A DNA stretch of 64,000 nt, from assembly GCA_965247665.1 (NCBI GenBank), contig CBDFHH010000002.1, positions 619,557 through 683,556 of the forward strand, in the 5' to 3' direction. The stretch comes from CAUZWH01 sp965247665. GTDB taxonomy: Bacteria > Pseudomonadota > Alphaproteobacteria > SHVV01. Of this stretch, positions 25,537-34,104 are shown one piece after another. Every line of letters starts with the position of its first letter. Positions within the stretch are counted from its first letter, which is position 1. The notes beneath the pieces were generated by a model. That model saw only the letters and a program-made list of their open reading frames with translations. It made no database searches and was not told where the DNA came from. The translations under genes and the position numbers were made by a program.

Positions 25537-26778
25537 TTAATGGCTCGCCGCCGTGGCGCCCATTTCGTTGACCAGCTCCATCGTGTCGAAGCGGGACAGG
25601 CGAAATGCCGCGATCATGTCGGGCACGCGTCCGGTCGCGACGGCCGCGGCCATGAATCGCCCGCTCGCCGGAGTCGCCTTGAATCCCCAGGTGCCCCAGC
25701 CCGCGTCAAGCCAGTAGTTCTTGACCGGGCTCTCGCCCATGATCGGGCTGTAGTCCGGCGTCATGTCGGTCATCCCCGCCCACTGCCGCACCAAGCGAAC
25801 GTCGGCGAGGAACGGGAACAGCTCGAGCGTATGCGCGATTAGGCTCTCCTTGAGGTCGAGCGTCGAGCGCGTCGAATAGAGTTCGTAGGGATCGGAACCG
25901 CCGCCGATGACGATCTCGCCACGTGCGCTCTGCGATATGTAGCAGTGCAGCGCCGACGACGAGACCAGCGGGTCGACGAACGGCTTGAGCGGCTGGGTCA
26001 CCATCGCCTGCAGGGGATAGGTGCGGATCGGCAGACGAAATCCCGCCATCTTCGCGACCACGGACGACATCCCGGCCACCGCCTGAACAACCGCGCCAGC
26101 ATGGATCGTTCCGGCACCGGTTTCGACGCCGACCGCGGCACCGTTCTCGCGCACGATCCCGGTGACTTCGGTGCGCTGATGAATTTCCACGCCGCGGTCG
26201 GCCGCCCGGGCCGCGTAACCCCAGGCCACGGCATCGTGGCGCGCGGTTCCGGCTTCGGGGTGCCACAACCCGGCGAGAACCGGCCAGCGGGCGTCGAGCG
26301 GCATATGCAGGCAGGGCACGATTTCGTGAATGGTCTGACGGTCGACCATTTCGATGTCGGTGCCGTGGAATCTGCCGACTTCGGCGCGCAGCCGGAAGGT
26401 TCGCACCGTCGCGTCGGTATGCGCCAATGTGAGTTGCCCGCGCTTGGAATACATGACGTTGTAGTCGAGCTCCTGCGACAGGCGGTCGAACATCTGTACC
26501 GACGTCCTGTAGAAACGGACCGACTCCGGCGTGATGTAGTTGGAGCGAATCACGGTCGTGTTGCGCGCTGTATTGCCGCCGCCGATGTAACCCTTGTCGA
26601 GCACGCAGACGTCGGTGACACCCCAATCGTTCGCCAAGTGATAGGCGGTTGCGAGCCCATGGCTGCCGCCGCCGATGATGACCACGTCGTAGGACCGCTT
26701 GAGGTCTTTGACCGGCGGCAGATCGGGCCGCGCCGGATAGGAACGGCGGAGCCCGTATTTGAGTAGACCCAACGGCAT
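25537..26778 (-). CDS. soxB: Sarcosine oxidase-like subunit beta
   Basis: 413 aa FAD-dependent amine oxidase subunit, the catalytic part of the complex. Dinucleotide-binding motif VVIIGGGSHGLATAYHLA at about 32-49, GGNTARNTTVIRSNY (the Arg-rich covalent-flavin region) and a C-terminal WAGMTDMTPDYSPIMGE segment with GWGTWGFKATP. The order B-D-A-G is the standard one. It starts 12 bp after the hydantoinase B gene, placing amine oxidation directly after hydantoin-type hydrolysis. Confidence 0.92.
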   Translation of the reverse strand: MPLGLLKYGLRRSYPARPDLPPVKDLKRSYDVVIIGGGSHGLATAYHLANDWGVTDVCVLDKGYIGGGNTARNTTVIRSNYITPESVRFYRTSVQMFDRLSQELDYNVMYSKRGQLTLAHTDATVRTFRLRAEVGRFHGTDIEMVDRQTIHEIVPCLHMPLDARWPVLAGLWHPEAGTARHDAVAWGYAARAADRGVEIHQRTEVTGIVRENGAAVGVETGAGTIHAGAVVQAVAGMSSVVAKMAGFRLPIRTYPLQAMVTQPLKPFVDPLVSSSALHCYISQSARGEIVIGGGSDPYELYSTRSTLDLKESLIAHTLELFPFLADVRLVRQWAGMTDMTPDYSPIMGESPVKNYWLDAGWGTWGFKATPASGRFMAAAVATGRVPDMIAAFRLSRFDTMELVNEMGATAASH

Positions 26779-26790
26779 GCGAAGCGAGTG

Positions 26791-28479
26791 TTACGGCTCA
26801 GGTCGATAGTGCTGCGAAAGATATGTCACCGAGAACTTGCCGCTTTCTCGGTCCTCAGCCAACTTCTTTTGCGAGCGTTCCCGGGGCCCACCATAACCGC
26901 CGGCGCCCGGTGTTTCGATGGCAATTGATTCACCGGGACCGACTTGGACAGCTGAGGGTTTGATATCGAGGGCGGTCTCCCCGCCGCCGGCATCGCGAAA
27001 AACGAACCGGCCGGGCCGACCGGGCTCGCCCCCGAATATCCCCCAAGCGGCGTGGCGGAACCGCTCACCCTGGCCATTGAAGAGGCAGCTATGCCCGACG
27101 GGCGTAACCACGCGGCGCAATCCCTGACCACCGCGGTGCCTGCCGGGCCCGGCGGAGTCGTCAATGAATTCGTATCGCTCTACCCTAAGCGGATACTCCG
27201 TCTCGATCGCCTCGATCGGGAGGTTCGAGGTGTTGGTCGTGTGAACCTGCACGCCGTCCTTGCCATCGCGGTCGCAGCGCGCGCCGCCGCCGCCCCCTAA
27301 GGTCTCGAGGTAGAGATAGTCGCGTCCGGTTCGCGGGTTGGTACCGGAGAAGACCGCGGTCGTATTGGCACCGTTGGAGGCGCCAGTGGCCGCGGTTGGC
27401 AACACTTCGGCCAGCGCGCCGATGATCATATCGGCAATCCGCTGGCAGGTGTTTGCACGACCCGCCACAGGCGCGGGAGCGCGGCAGTTCACCAGGGATC
27501 CGGGTTCGGCAACGATCTCGCAAACATCGATGACCCCCTGATTGTTCGGCACGGTCGGGTCAAGCAGCGACTTCAGCGCGTAGCATACCGTTGCGTGGGT
27601 CGGATTGAGGGGAACGTTGATGTTGCCCGCCACCTGCTCGGCGGTGCCGGTAAAGTCGAACACAATGCGATCGCGGGTCACCCGGATTTCCAATTCGAGC
27701 GGGATATCCGTCGCACCCATGCCGTCATCATCCATGACATCGGCAAAGCGGTAGGCGCCGTCCGGGATTGTTTCCACGGCCTCGCGCAGGCGCCGTTCGG
27801 TTCGCGCAATCAGCTCGCCAAACGCGCTGTGCAGGGTATCCACGGAGTACCGGTCGAGCAATTCGTGCAGCCGGCGGCTGCCAAGCCGGCAAGCTGCGAT
27901 CTGCGCGTTGTAGTCGCCGCGCCGCTCGTCCGGCAACCGCGCGTTGCGCAGCAGCAATTCGAAGATATCCCGGCACGGCTCCCCGGCCTCAAACATGCGG
28001 ACGACCGGGATCCGCAGACCTTCGTGATAGATCTCCGACATACCGCCAGCAATGGAGCCGGGAGCCACCCCGCCCATATCGGCGTGGTGAGCGACGTTGC
28101 AGATGAATGCGATCAGGCGCCCCGCGGCGAACACCGGCATCGCCATGTTGATGTCCGGCAGATGAGAACCGCCGGCGGCGTGTGGGTCGTTGGCGACGAA
28201 AAGGTCGCCCTCGCGCATGGTTTCGACAGGGTAGCGGGCCAACAAATGTTCCATTAATCCTTTCATCGATGAGAGATGAATCGGCAGCGCGTTCTCAGCC
28301 TGCACCACCTGCCGGCCGCCGGGATCGACAATCACGGTCGAGTGGTCGTGCCGCTCCTTGATGTTGGTCGAATAGGCGCTTCGCATCAGCGCGATGTAGG
28401 TCTCGTCGGCAATCGAACGCAGAGCGTTGAAGACGATTTCGAGCGCGATCGCATCGAGTGGCGTGCCCTCCCCGGTCAT
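26791..28479 (-). CDS. hyuB: Hydantoinase B / N-methylhydantoinase beta subunit family
   Basis: 562 aa partner of HyuA. The family start DAIALEIVFNALRSIADETYIALMRSA, the FVANDPHAAGGSHLPDINMA segment and the C-terminal PGAGGYGGPRERS ending are all visible. HyuAB enzymes are ATP-dependent openers of hydantoin, N-methylhydantoin, oxoproline or related lactam rings, or carboxylases of ketones (acetone/acetophenone carboxylase). The ATG overlaps the hyuA stop (ATGA). With sarcosine-oxidase genes directly downstream, N-methylhydantoin (giving N-carbamoylsarcosine, then sarcosine) is an attractive candidate substrate. Confidence 0.92.
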   Translation of the reverse strand: MTGEGTPLDAIALEIVFNALRSIADETYIALMRSAYSTNIKERHDHSTVIVDPGGRQVVQAENALPIHLSSMKGLMEHLLARYPVETMREGDLFVANDPHAAGGSHLPDINMAMPVFAAGRLIAFICNVAHHADMGGVAPGSIAGGMSEIYHEGLRIPVVRMFEAGEPCRDIFELLLRNARLPDERRGDYNAQIAACRLGSRRLHELLDRYSVDTLHSAFGELIARTERRLREAVETIPDGAYRFADVMDDDGMGATDIPLELEIRVTRDRIVFDFTGTAEQVAGNINVPLNPTHATVCYALKSLLDPTVPNNQGVIDVCEIVAEPGSLVNCRAPAPVAGRANTCQRIADMIIGALAEVLPTAATGASNGANTTAVFSGTNPRTGRDYLYLETLGGGGGARCDRDGKDGVQVHTTNTSNLPIEAIETEYPLRVERYEFIDDSAGPGRHRGGQGLRRVVTPVGHSCLFNGQGERFRHAAWGIFGGEPGRPGRFVFRDAGGGETALDIKPSAVQVGPGESIAIETPGAGGYGGPRERSQKKLAEDRESGKFSVTYLSQHYRPEP

Positions 28480-30563
28480 GCCGCAAGCTCGACGATGAGA
28501 TTGCCGGCGCTATCGACGGTTGCGCGATCGCCGGGATGAACAATGGTGGTGGCGTCGAGCTGATCGATTGCCGCCGGCCCGGCGATGGTCTGGCCCACCC
28601 CCAGCGCGGATCGCTGATAAACCGGAGTGTCCTCAGCCCGGTCAGGAGTGAAAAACACCGCACGGCGCCCCACCAACTTGGCGGCATCGGCCGGAAGAGT
28701 CCGGCCGGCGCTTGGGCGGCGGGCCGCGAGAAGAGCGGTTAGCCGAACATTCACGATCTCGACCGGATCGTCGGAACTATGGAACCCGTAGCTTGCCTCA
28801 TGGGCCGCCAGGAACAGTTCCCGGAGCCGCGCGACGTCCATGGCGCTGCGCAGGTCGGCAGCGACGCGCAGCTCGAAATTCTGACCTACATAGCGCATGT
28901 CGTAGGCGAGCTTTGTTTCGCGCTCCGCACCCTGATCGGACAACGCCGGCGTCTCGCGCGTGAACCATTCCTCCGCCTCCCGCTTGAGGGAATCGACAGT
29001 CTGGACGAGTTCGACGCCGCTGTCGTGGTCGAGCGCCAGTCGGTGCGAGCGGACGAACTCCTCCCGGCGGTCGGCGGCGAGCAACCCTTGCGCGCAGAGA
29101 AGACCGGGGTCGCGCGGCACGATGATCTCGTGCATGCCGAGCGCTCGCGCGACTTCGGTTGCATGCATGGGGCCCGCGCCGCCGAATGCGATCAATCCGA
29201 AGGCACGCGGATCATGGCCCCGCTCGACCGACACGGCGCGGATCGCCCGCACCATGTTGGCTGCGACGATACCGATGATGCCGTGCGCGGTACGCTCGAC
29301 GCTCATATTCAAGCACCGCGCGGCAGGGGCAAGAGCGTCACGCGCGGCGTCGATGTTGAGCGCCATGGCACCTCCGAGGAGGCCATCCGGCGGCAACCGC
29401 CCGAGCACGGCGTTGGCATCCGATACGGTCGGTTTCGTGCCCCCTTTGCCGTAGCAGGCCGGTCCGGGATCGGCGCCCGCGCTTTCGGGTCCGACCTTCA
29501 TCAGCCCGTCGCGGTCGAACCATGCGATCGAGCCGCCGCCGGCTCCCACGGTGTTGATGTCGACCATCGGCAGGCGCACGGGGAATCCGGCAACCTCGCG
29601 ACTGAACGACATACCGACCTCGCCGCTGAGAATCAGGCAGACGTCGGCGCTGGTACCGCCCATATCGAGCGTGATGACGTCACGACGGCCGGCGACGCGC
29701 GCCGTGGCCGCGGCACCGACGACCCCCGCCGCAGGGCCCGAAAGGACGGTTCGCACGGGATAGCGGGCCGCGGTGGCCGGCGTCATTAGCCCACCGTTGG
29801 ACTGATTGATGCCGATCCGGGCGTTCGGCGCGACGCCGGCGAGCACGGCGCCCAAAGTCTTCATGTACGGTGCAACGACAGGCTGGAGATACGCGTTCAG
29901 AACGGTCGTCGAGAAACGCTCGAACTCGCGGAACTCGGGCATGACGTCCGCCGACAGCGAGAACGACAAGTCCGGCAACGCTGCGGTCAGGGCGTCGGCG
30001 AGCTTGCGCTCGTGGATGTCGTTGCGAAACGCGAACAGCAGGCACACCGCGCAAGCCGCGGCGCCGGACTCGCGCACGGCATCGACCGCTCCCGCGATCG
30101 TCGACGGTGCGAGGGAAATCAGCACTTCACCGTTGGCATCGAGGCGTTCGATCACTTCGAAACGATGCTTGCGGGGCACCAGCGGCGCGGGATGGTCGGC
30201 ATGCAGATCGTAGAGCTTGGGGCGGGTCTGGCGGCCGATTTCGAGCAGGTCGCGAAACCCGTCCGTCGTGATCAACGCAACCTCGGCGCCGCGGCGTTGG
30301 ATCAATGCGTTGGTACCCACCGTCGTCCCGTGACAAAAATCGACGAGATCACTCAGATTGAACCCGATCCTTTCGCCGAGCGCTTTGATGCCGCCGATGA
30401 TCGGTTGCACGTGATCGGCCGGTCGCGACGGAACCTTGTGAACGACGCTGCGGCCGCTCTCGCGATCGACGGCGAAGATGTCGGTGAACGTACCGCCGAC
30501 GTCGACGCCGACGATCCAGGACATCTTTCGGCGCCAGCTCGTTGGCCGGTTTTTCGCCGTCAC
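28476..30563 (-). CDS. hyuA: Hydantoinase A / N-methylhydantoinase alpha subunit family
   Basis: 695 aa ATP-binding subunit of the ASKHA fold. The phosphate-binding motif is VGVDVGGTFTDIFA (residues 18-31 of the long form), with LDMGGTSADVCLI and GAGGGSIAWFD further on. The GTG at 30563 overlaps the Rieske gene stop (GTGA), matching the coupling seen through this operon. An ATG at 30524 would remove 13 residues and give a more usual N-terminus; both are possible. Length is typical. Acetone-carboxylase-type roles remain an alternative. Confidence 0.92.
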   Translation of the reverse strand: MTAKNRPTSWRRKMSWIVGVDVGGTFTDIFAVDRESGRSVVHKVPSRPADHVQPIIGGIKALGERIGFNLSDLVDFCHGTTVGTNALIQRRGAEVALITTDGFRDLLEIGRQTRPKLYDLHADHPAPLVPRKHRFEVIERLDANGEVLISLAPSTIAGAVDAVRESGAAACAVCLLFAFRNDIHERKLADALTAALPDLSFSLSADVMPEFREFERFSTTVLNAYLQPVVAPYMKTLGAVLAGVAPNARIGINQSNGGLMTPATAARYPVRTVLSGPAAGVVGAAATARVAGRRDVITLDMGGTSADVCLILSGEVGMSFSREVAGFPVRLPMVDINTVGAGGGSIAWFDRDGLMKVGPESAGADPGPACYGKGGTKPTVSDANAVLGRLPPDGLLGGAMALNIDAARDALAPAARCLNMSVERTAHGIIGIVAANMVRAIRAVSVERGHDPRAFGLIAFGGAGPMHATEVARALGMHEIIVPRDPGLLCAQGLLAADRREEFVRSHRLALDHDSGVELVQTVDSLKREAEEWFTRETPALSDQGAERETKLAYDMRYVGQNFELRVAADLRSAMDVARLRELFLAAHEASYGFHSSDDPVEIVNVRLTALLAARRPSAGRTLPADAAKLVGRRAVFFTPDRAEDTPVYQRSALGVGQTIAGPAAIDQLDATTIVHPGDRATVDSAGNLIVELAA

Positions 30564-31948
30564 TCGGCGTAGCGCGTGACCACCGCGGCGAGCTTCTCTT
30601 TGAATACCGCTTCACGCTGCGAAGCGGGCACGCCAGCGCTCTCGAACACCAGTTGCGAAACCCCGTCTCCAACCTCCCGCATCATGGTGCGATCGTCGCC
30701 GTTGCGCGGCGGAATCGTCATGACGGTGTCCTGCGTGTAGGTCGGCACCACGCCATCGACCCGCGGGCTACGATCGAGGCTGACATAGTCGCGGCCGTCG
30801 CGCACCGCCTCGATATTTTCGCGGATGATCTTGCGCATCATCGCGACGCCACGGTCGCCGTTGTTGAGGTTCCAGGCAGCGTTGAGGGCGATATCACCCT
30901 GGCCGGCGATGGCCTCGTAATCGCCCGGCGCGCGCTGGCGCTCGATGTAGAGGCGCTCGTCTTCGGTCTGGCCGATGAAGTCGATTTTGCCAAGGCCGAC
31001 CCGGCTCGGATCGGCATCGCTGGCGCGATCGAGGCGGTCGCTGAAGAACCGCCATCCGATCATCTGGGTGTGGGTATCGTCGATCGGCCGCATCCATCGG
31101 GTCAACGCCGAGCGCAGAAAGGTTTCTTCGTACTCGGAAGAGAGCCACAGATGCCCGGTCTGATTGAGGTTGGGCAGCATCATGTCGGTGGTACGCACCC
31201 ACAGATAGTCGTTCCAGCGCCGCACGTTGACGTTGATCATGCCGATCGGCGTTTCGACATAGGTCAACTCGGGCAGTTCGCCCCACGACACCGCAAACTG
31301 GGCACCGCTGATGCGGGTATGCAAGAAGCAGGAATGGGTCGGGTCCTGGGTGTTGTCGAGGACCTGGACCCAATTGCACGGGAAATGGAGCGAAAAGGGT
31401 ACCGCGTCGGTGTTGGGCTGAACGTAGGCGTCGAGAATCGGGAATTCCGGCACGTCCTCGGGCGGGCCCATATAGGCGAAGATGATGCCGCGATATTCGT
31501 GCACGGGATAAGCCGGGTGAAACAGCCGTTCCTTGATCGTGCTTTGCGGATCGTTGGGGGTGTCGAGGATCGTCCCGTCGGGAGAGTAATGCCAGCCGTG
31601 GTAGCAGCATCTTATGCCTTCGTCGGTCGGCAACCCGTATTCGAGGGAAGCGCCGCGGTGGCTGCAATGCTTCTCAACCAGGCCGAGCTGACCGGCCCGC
31701 GTGCGAAAGAGAACGAGCTCCTCGTCAAGCAGACGCACTACCTTGGGAACGTCCTCGTCGAGCTCCTCCGACAGGCACACGGGCTGCCACGTGCGCCGCA
31801 AATACTCGCCGCCCTCGGTACCGCGGCCAACGCTGATCACCGCGTCGTCGATCGGAATCGCGCGTGCCCGATGGTAGGCTGAGTAGGGCACGCGGACCCG
31901 CGGAACTTCGTTGCCGAAACGGACGTCTTCGCCCGAAACTCCACCCAT
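30560..31948 (-). CDS. Rieske non-heme iron oxygenase, alpha subunit (phthalate-dioxygenase type), paralogue 1
   Basis: 462 aa, first gene of the operon. Rieske cluster ligands Cys95 and His97 (CSHRG), then Cys114 and His117 (CCYHGWH). The mononuclear iron motif NxxDxxHxxxxH is met by Asn199, Asp202, His205 and His210 (DNTQDPTHSCFLH). It belongs with phthalate 4,5-dioxygenase and demethylase-like oxygenases such as VanA, which hydroxylate rings or remove O-/N-methyl groups. No ferredoxin reductase is encoded in the window, so electrons must come from elsewhere. A close paralogue lies at 40.0-41.4 kb. Confidence 0.92.
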   Translation of the reverse strand: MGGVSGEDVRFGNEVPRVRVPYSAYHRARAIPIDDAVISVGRGTEGGEYLRRTWQPVCLSEELDEDVPKVVRLLDEELVLFRTRAGQLGLVEKHCSHRGASLEYGLPTDEGIRCCYHGWHYSPDGTILDTPNDPQSTIKERLFHPAYPVHEYRGIIFAYMGPPEDVPEFPILDAYVQPNTDAVPFSLHFPCNWVQVLDNTQDPTHSCFLHTRISGAQFAVSWGELPELTYVETPIGMINVNVRRWNDYLWVRTTDMMLPNLNQTGHLWLSSEYEETFLRSALTRWMRPIDDTHTQMIGWRFFSDRLDRASDADPSRVGLGKIDFIGQTEDERLYIERQRAPGDYEAIAGQGDIALNAAWNLNNGDRGVAMMRKIIRENIEAVRDGRDYVSLDRSPRVDGVVPTYTQDTVMTIPPRNGDDRTMMREVGDGVSQLVFESAGVPASQREAVFKEKLAAVVTRYAE

Positions 31949-32036
31949 GGCATTGCCTCCCGCTCAAGGGCAGTTTAGTCGTGCATGTGTTCTAACGGAA
32001 ATACGTCGCCAGCGTTGAAGATTGCTGGAGGTCGGG
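31949..32036. promoter_or_regulatory. Divergent promoter region of the nine-gene operon and the M24/RidA pair
   Basis: Only 88 bp separate two divergent start codons, so the controls for both transcripts must overlap here or extend into the coding ends. I see no strong palindrome. Confidence 0.45.
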
Positions 32037-33230
32037 ATGTCAGGCAATTCAGCGGCGATCGATGTCGAGCGGTTGCGTGCCTACCGTTTGGACCGGGTTC
32101 TGCAGCAACTCGCCAATGCCGGGATCGGGGCCGCCCTGCTGTTCGACCCCATCAACATCCGCTACGCCACCGGCGCCCGCAACATGACTCTGTGGAAGAC
32201 CCACTCCTGGGGTCGATATGCGTTTCTCCCGGCCGGCGGCGGCGCCATCATTTTCGATTCGCCGGGCAGCCTGCACCAAAATGCGGCGTTGGAGACCGTC
32301 GCCGAGTCCCGCCCTGCGACCGGCTTGGGCTACATCTATGGCGGCGAGGGGCTGGTGGATCGTACGCGGCACTGGGCGGCCGAAATCGCCGCGCTCGTCG
32401 CTACCCATTGCGGTACGGACCGCCGCCTCGCGCTCGATCGCATCGACCCCCAAGGCGCGGCGGCGCTGGCGCAACAGCGTATCGAGATGGTCGACGCCAG
32501 CCGCATCATGGAGCGCGCCCGGGTCATCAAATCTGGCGACGAAATCGCCTGCATGAAGGTCGCCATCGCCGCCTGCGAAGCGGGCATGGCTGCCATGCGC
32601 GAAGCCCTGGCGCCGGGTATGACCGAGAATGAATTGTGGGCGTTGCTGCATCACGCCAATATCGCGCGCGGGGGCGAATGGCTCGAGACCCGCTGTCTGG
32701 CGTCGGGTCCGCGCACCAATCCATGGTTGCAGGAGTGTTCCGACCGCAAAATCCAGGCCGGCGAACTGGTGGCATTCGACACCGACCTGATCGGCCCCTG
32801 GGGCTACATGGCCGACATTTCCCGCACCTATCGCTGCGGCGGCGCCCCGTCGTCCGACCAACAGCGCAGACTCTACGCGCTGTCCTACGAACAGCTCCAC
32901 CACGACACCGCCCTGCTTGCACCGGGCCTGAGCTTCTCCGAATTCGCACAGCGCGCCTGGCCGATCCCGGAGGAATTCGTTGCCAATCGCTACGGCTGCA
33001 TCGCCCACGGGGTCGGCATGTGCGATGAATACCCAACCATCGGCTACCCGACCGGACCCGGGCTTGGCAACGCCGAGGGGGTGTTCGAGCCGGGCATGAC
33101 GATATGCGTCGAAAGCTATATCGGGACCGAACATGGCAGCGAGGGAGTAAAGCTCGAGCAGCAGCTCCTGATTACCGAAACCGGGACTGAATTGCTGTCG
33201 ACGTTCCCGTTCGAAAACACGTTGATGTAA
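32037..33230 (+). CDS. M24-family metalloenzyme resembling the DMSP lyase DddP
   Basis: 397 aa, creatinase N-terminal domain plus pita-bread metal domain. GGAGG lies 5 bases before the ATG at 32037; a TTG at 32022 is less likely. The text RYATGARNMTLWKTH, GGEWLETRCLASGPRTNPW and VAFDTDLIGPWG recalls DddP very closely, as I remember its sequence. The six metal ligands of DddP have counterparts here: Asp248, Asp250, Asp260, His324, Glu359 and Glu374. The reported catalytic base Asp and the active-site Tyr match Asp330 and Tyr319. DddP cleaves dimethylsulfoniopropionate to DMS and acrylate. Creatinase or Xaa-Pro peptidase relatives are the alternative. Confidence 0.78.
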   Translation: MSGNSAAIDVERLRAYRLDRVLQQLANAGIGAALLFDPINIRYATGARNMTLWKTHSWGRYAFLPAGGGAIIFDSPGSLHQNAALETVAESRPATGLGYIYGGEGLVDRTRHWAAEIAALVATHCGTDRRLALDRIDPQGAAALAQQRIEMVDASRIMERARVIKSGDEIACMKVAIAACEAGMAAMREALAPGMTENELWALLHHANIARGGEWLETRCLASGPRTNPWLQECSDRKIQAGELVAFDTDLIGPWGYMADISRTYRCGGAPSSDQQRRLYALSYEQLHHDTALLAPGLSFSEFAQRAWPIPEEFVANRYGCIAHGVGMCDEYPTIGYPTGPGLGNAEGVFEPGMTICVESYIGTEHGSEGVKLEQQLLITETGTELLSTFPFENTLM

Positions 33231-33247
33231 CCGAAGGAGAGGGAGCT

Positions 33248-33637
33248 ATGCCGAGGCAAAATATCAGCTCAGGGCGTCCATGGGAGGATTCGGCCGGATT
33301 TTCGCGCGCCGTACGGGTCGGCAACATCGTCGATGTCAGTCTGACCACACCGACGGCACCGGACGGCAGCATCCTGCATGCCGACGACGTCTATATGCAG
33401 ACCAAGATAGCGCTGGAAATGGTCGGAGCCGCGCTGGCCGAAGCAGGAGCGACGTTCGAAGACGTGATCAAGACTCGGATGTACCTTCGCGACGTGTCGA
33501 AATGGGAAGAAGCAGCCCGCGCTCACGCCGAGGTGTTCCGCGACATCAAGCCGACCACCGGTTGGATCGGCGTGAGCGGTTTTTTTACCGATGGGATCGT
33601 CGCCGAGGTCGAGGCGATGGCAGTGATCGAGGACTAG
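33248..33637 (+). CDS. RidA-family protein (YjgF/UK114)
   Basis: 129 aa. RidA proteins hydrolyse reactive enamine/imine intermediates. The active-site Arg (IKTRMYLRD, about residue 78) and the terminal acidic stretch (AEVEAMAVIED) are present. GGAGAGGGAG precedes the ATG, and the gene starts 17 bp after the M24 gene, so the two are co-transcribed. RidA relatives commonly accompany amine-oxidising and creatinine/uracil-type pathways, which suits an imine-producing neighbourhood. Confidence 0.9.
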   Translation: MPRQNISSGRPWEDSAGFSRAVRVGNIVDVSLTTPTAPDGSILHADDVYMQTKIALEMVGAALAEAGATFEDVIKTRMYLRDVSKWEEAARAHAEVFRDIKPTTGWIGVSGFFTDGIVAEVEAMAVIED

Positions 33638-33649
33638 TCGGCCTGACGT

Positions 33650-34054
33650 CTACTCGGTGTCCATGATGTCGGGCAATTGGATCGTAATCGACGGGAACGC
33701 GGCCCGACCAACCTTGAGAATCGCAATCGGCAGGCGCGCCACGTCTCCGGAAGAGATCATGAATTCCCGCTGGATGACGGCCACGTGGACGAAAAGATCG
33801 TGCTGGGCCAGCCCCCGCAGGCGGGTGTCGAGCTGGGCCAGCGCGGTGGCCTGATCGTTGCTGTCGGTCTCGTCCCAATCCTCGGCCAACTCGAAGAACA
33901 GGGTGAGAAACGCCTCTGCCGATTCCGATTTGGTGTCGCCCTCGTCCACATCACGCTCAACGACGTGGGCAAACTGCGCCGCTTCGACCGCGGTCCACAA
34001 ATCCGCGCCGCGATCCGCGCGCTGTGCCGTGACGAGTTCGTAGTCGCTTGCCAT
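33650..34054 (-). CDS. Unknown 134-aa acidic protein
   Basis: I recognise no family. The protein is soluble and acidic in its middle (DVDEGDTKSESAEAF, FELAEDWDETDSNDQ) and has a beta-like C-terminal half (FVHVAVIQREFMISSGD, GRAAFPSITIQLP). No signal peptide or membrane helix is seen. It is last in the minus-strand series after the MmgE/PrpD gene (50-bp gap) and converges on the RidA gene. Confidence 0.62.
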   Translation of the reverse strand: MASDYELVTAQRADRGADLWTAVEAAQFAHVVERDVDEGDTKSESAEAFLTLFFELAEDWDETDSNDQATALAQLDTRLRGLAQHDLFVHVAVIQREFMISSGDVARLPIAILKVGRAAFPSITIQLPDIMDTE

Positions 34055-34104
34055 CGGTTCGGTTCAACGGCGACCGGTAGTCCCCGCCATTGTTTGCAAA
34101 ATAG

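Noticed and set aside
21566..26778. Dimethylglycine dehydrogenase in place of a sarcosine-oxidase-type complex
   Set aside because: Four separate subunits in B-D-A-G order match the heterotetrameric family; single-chain DMGDH does not.
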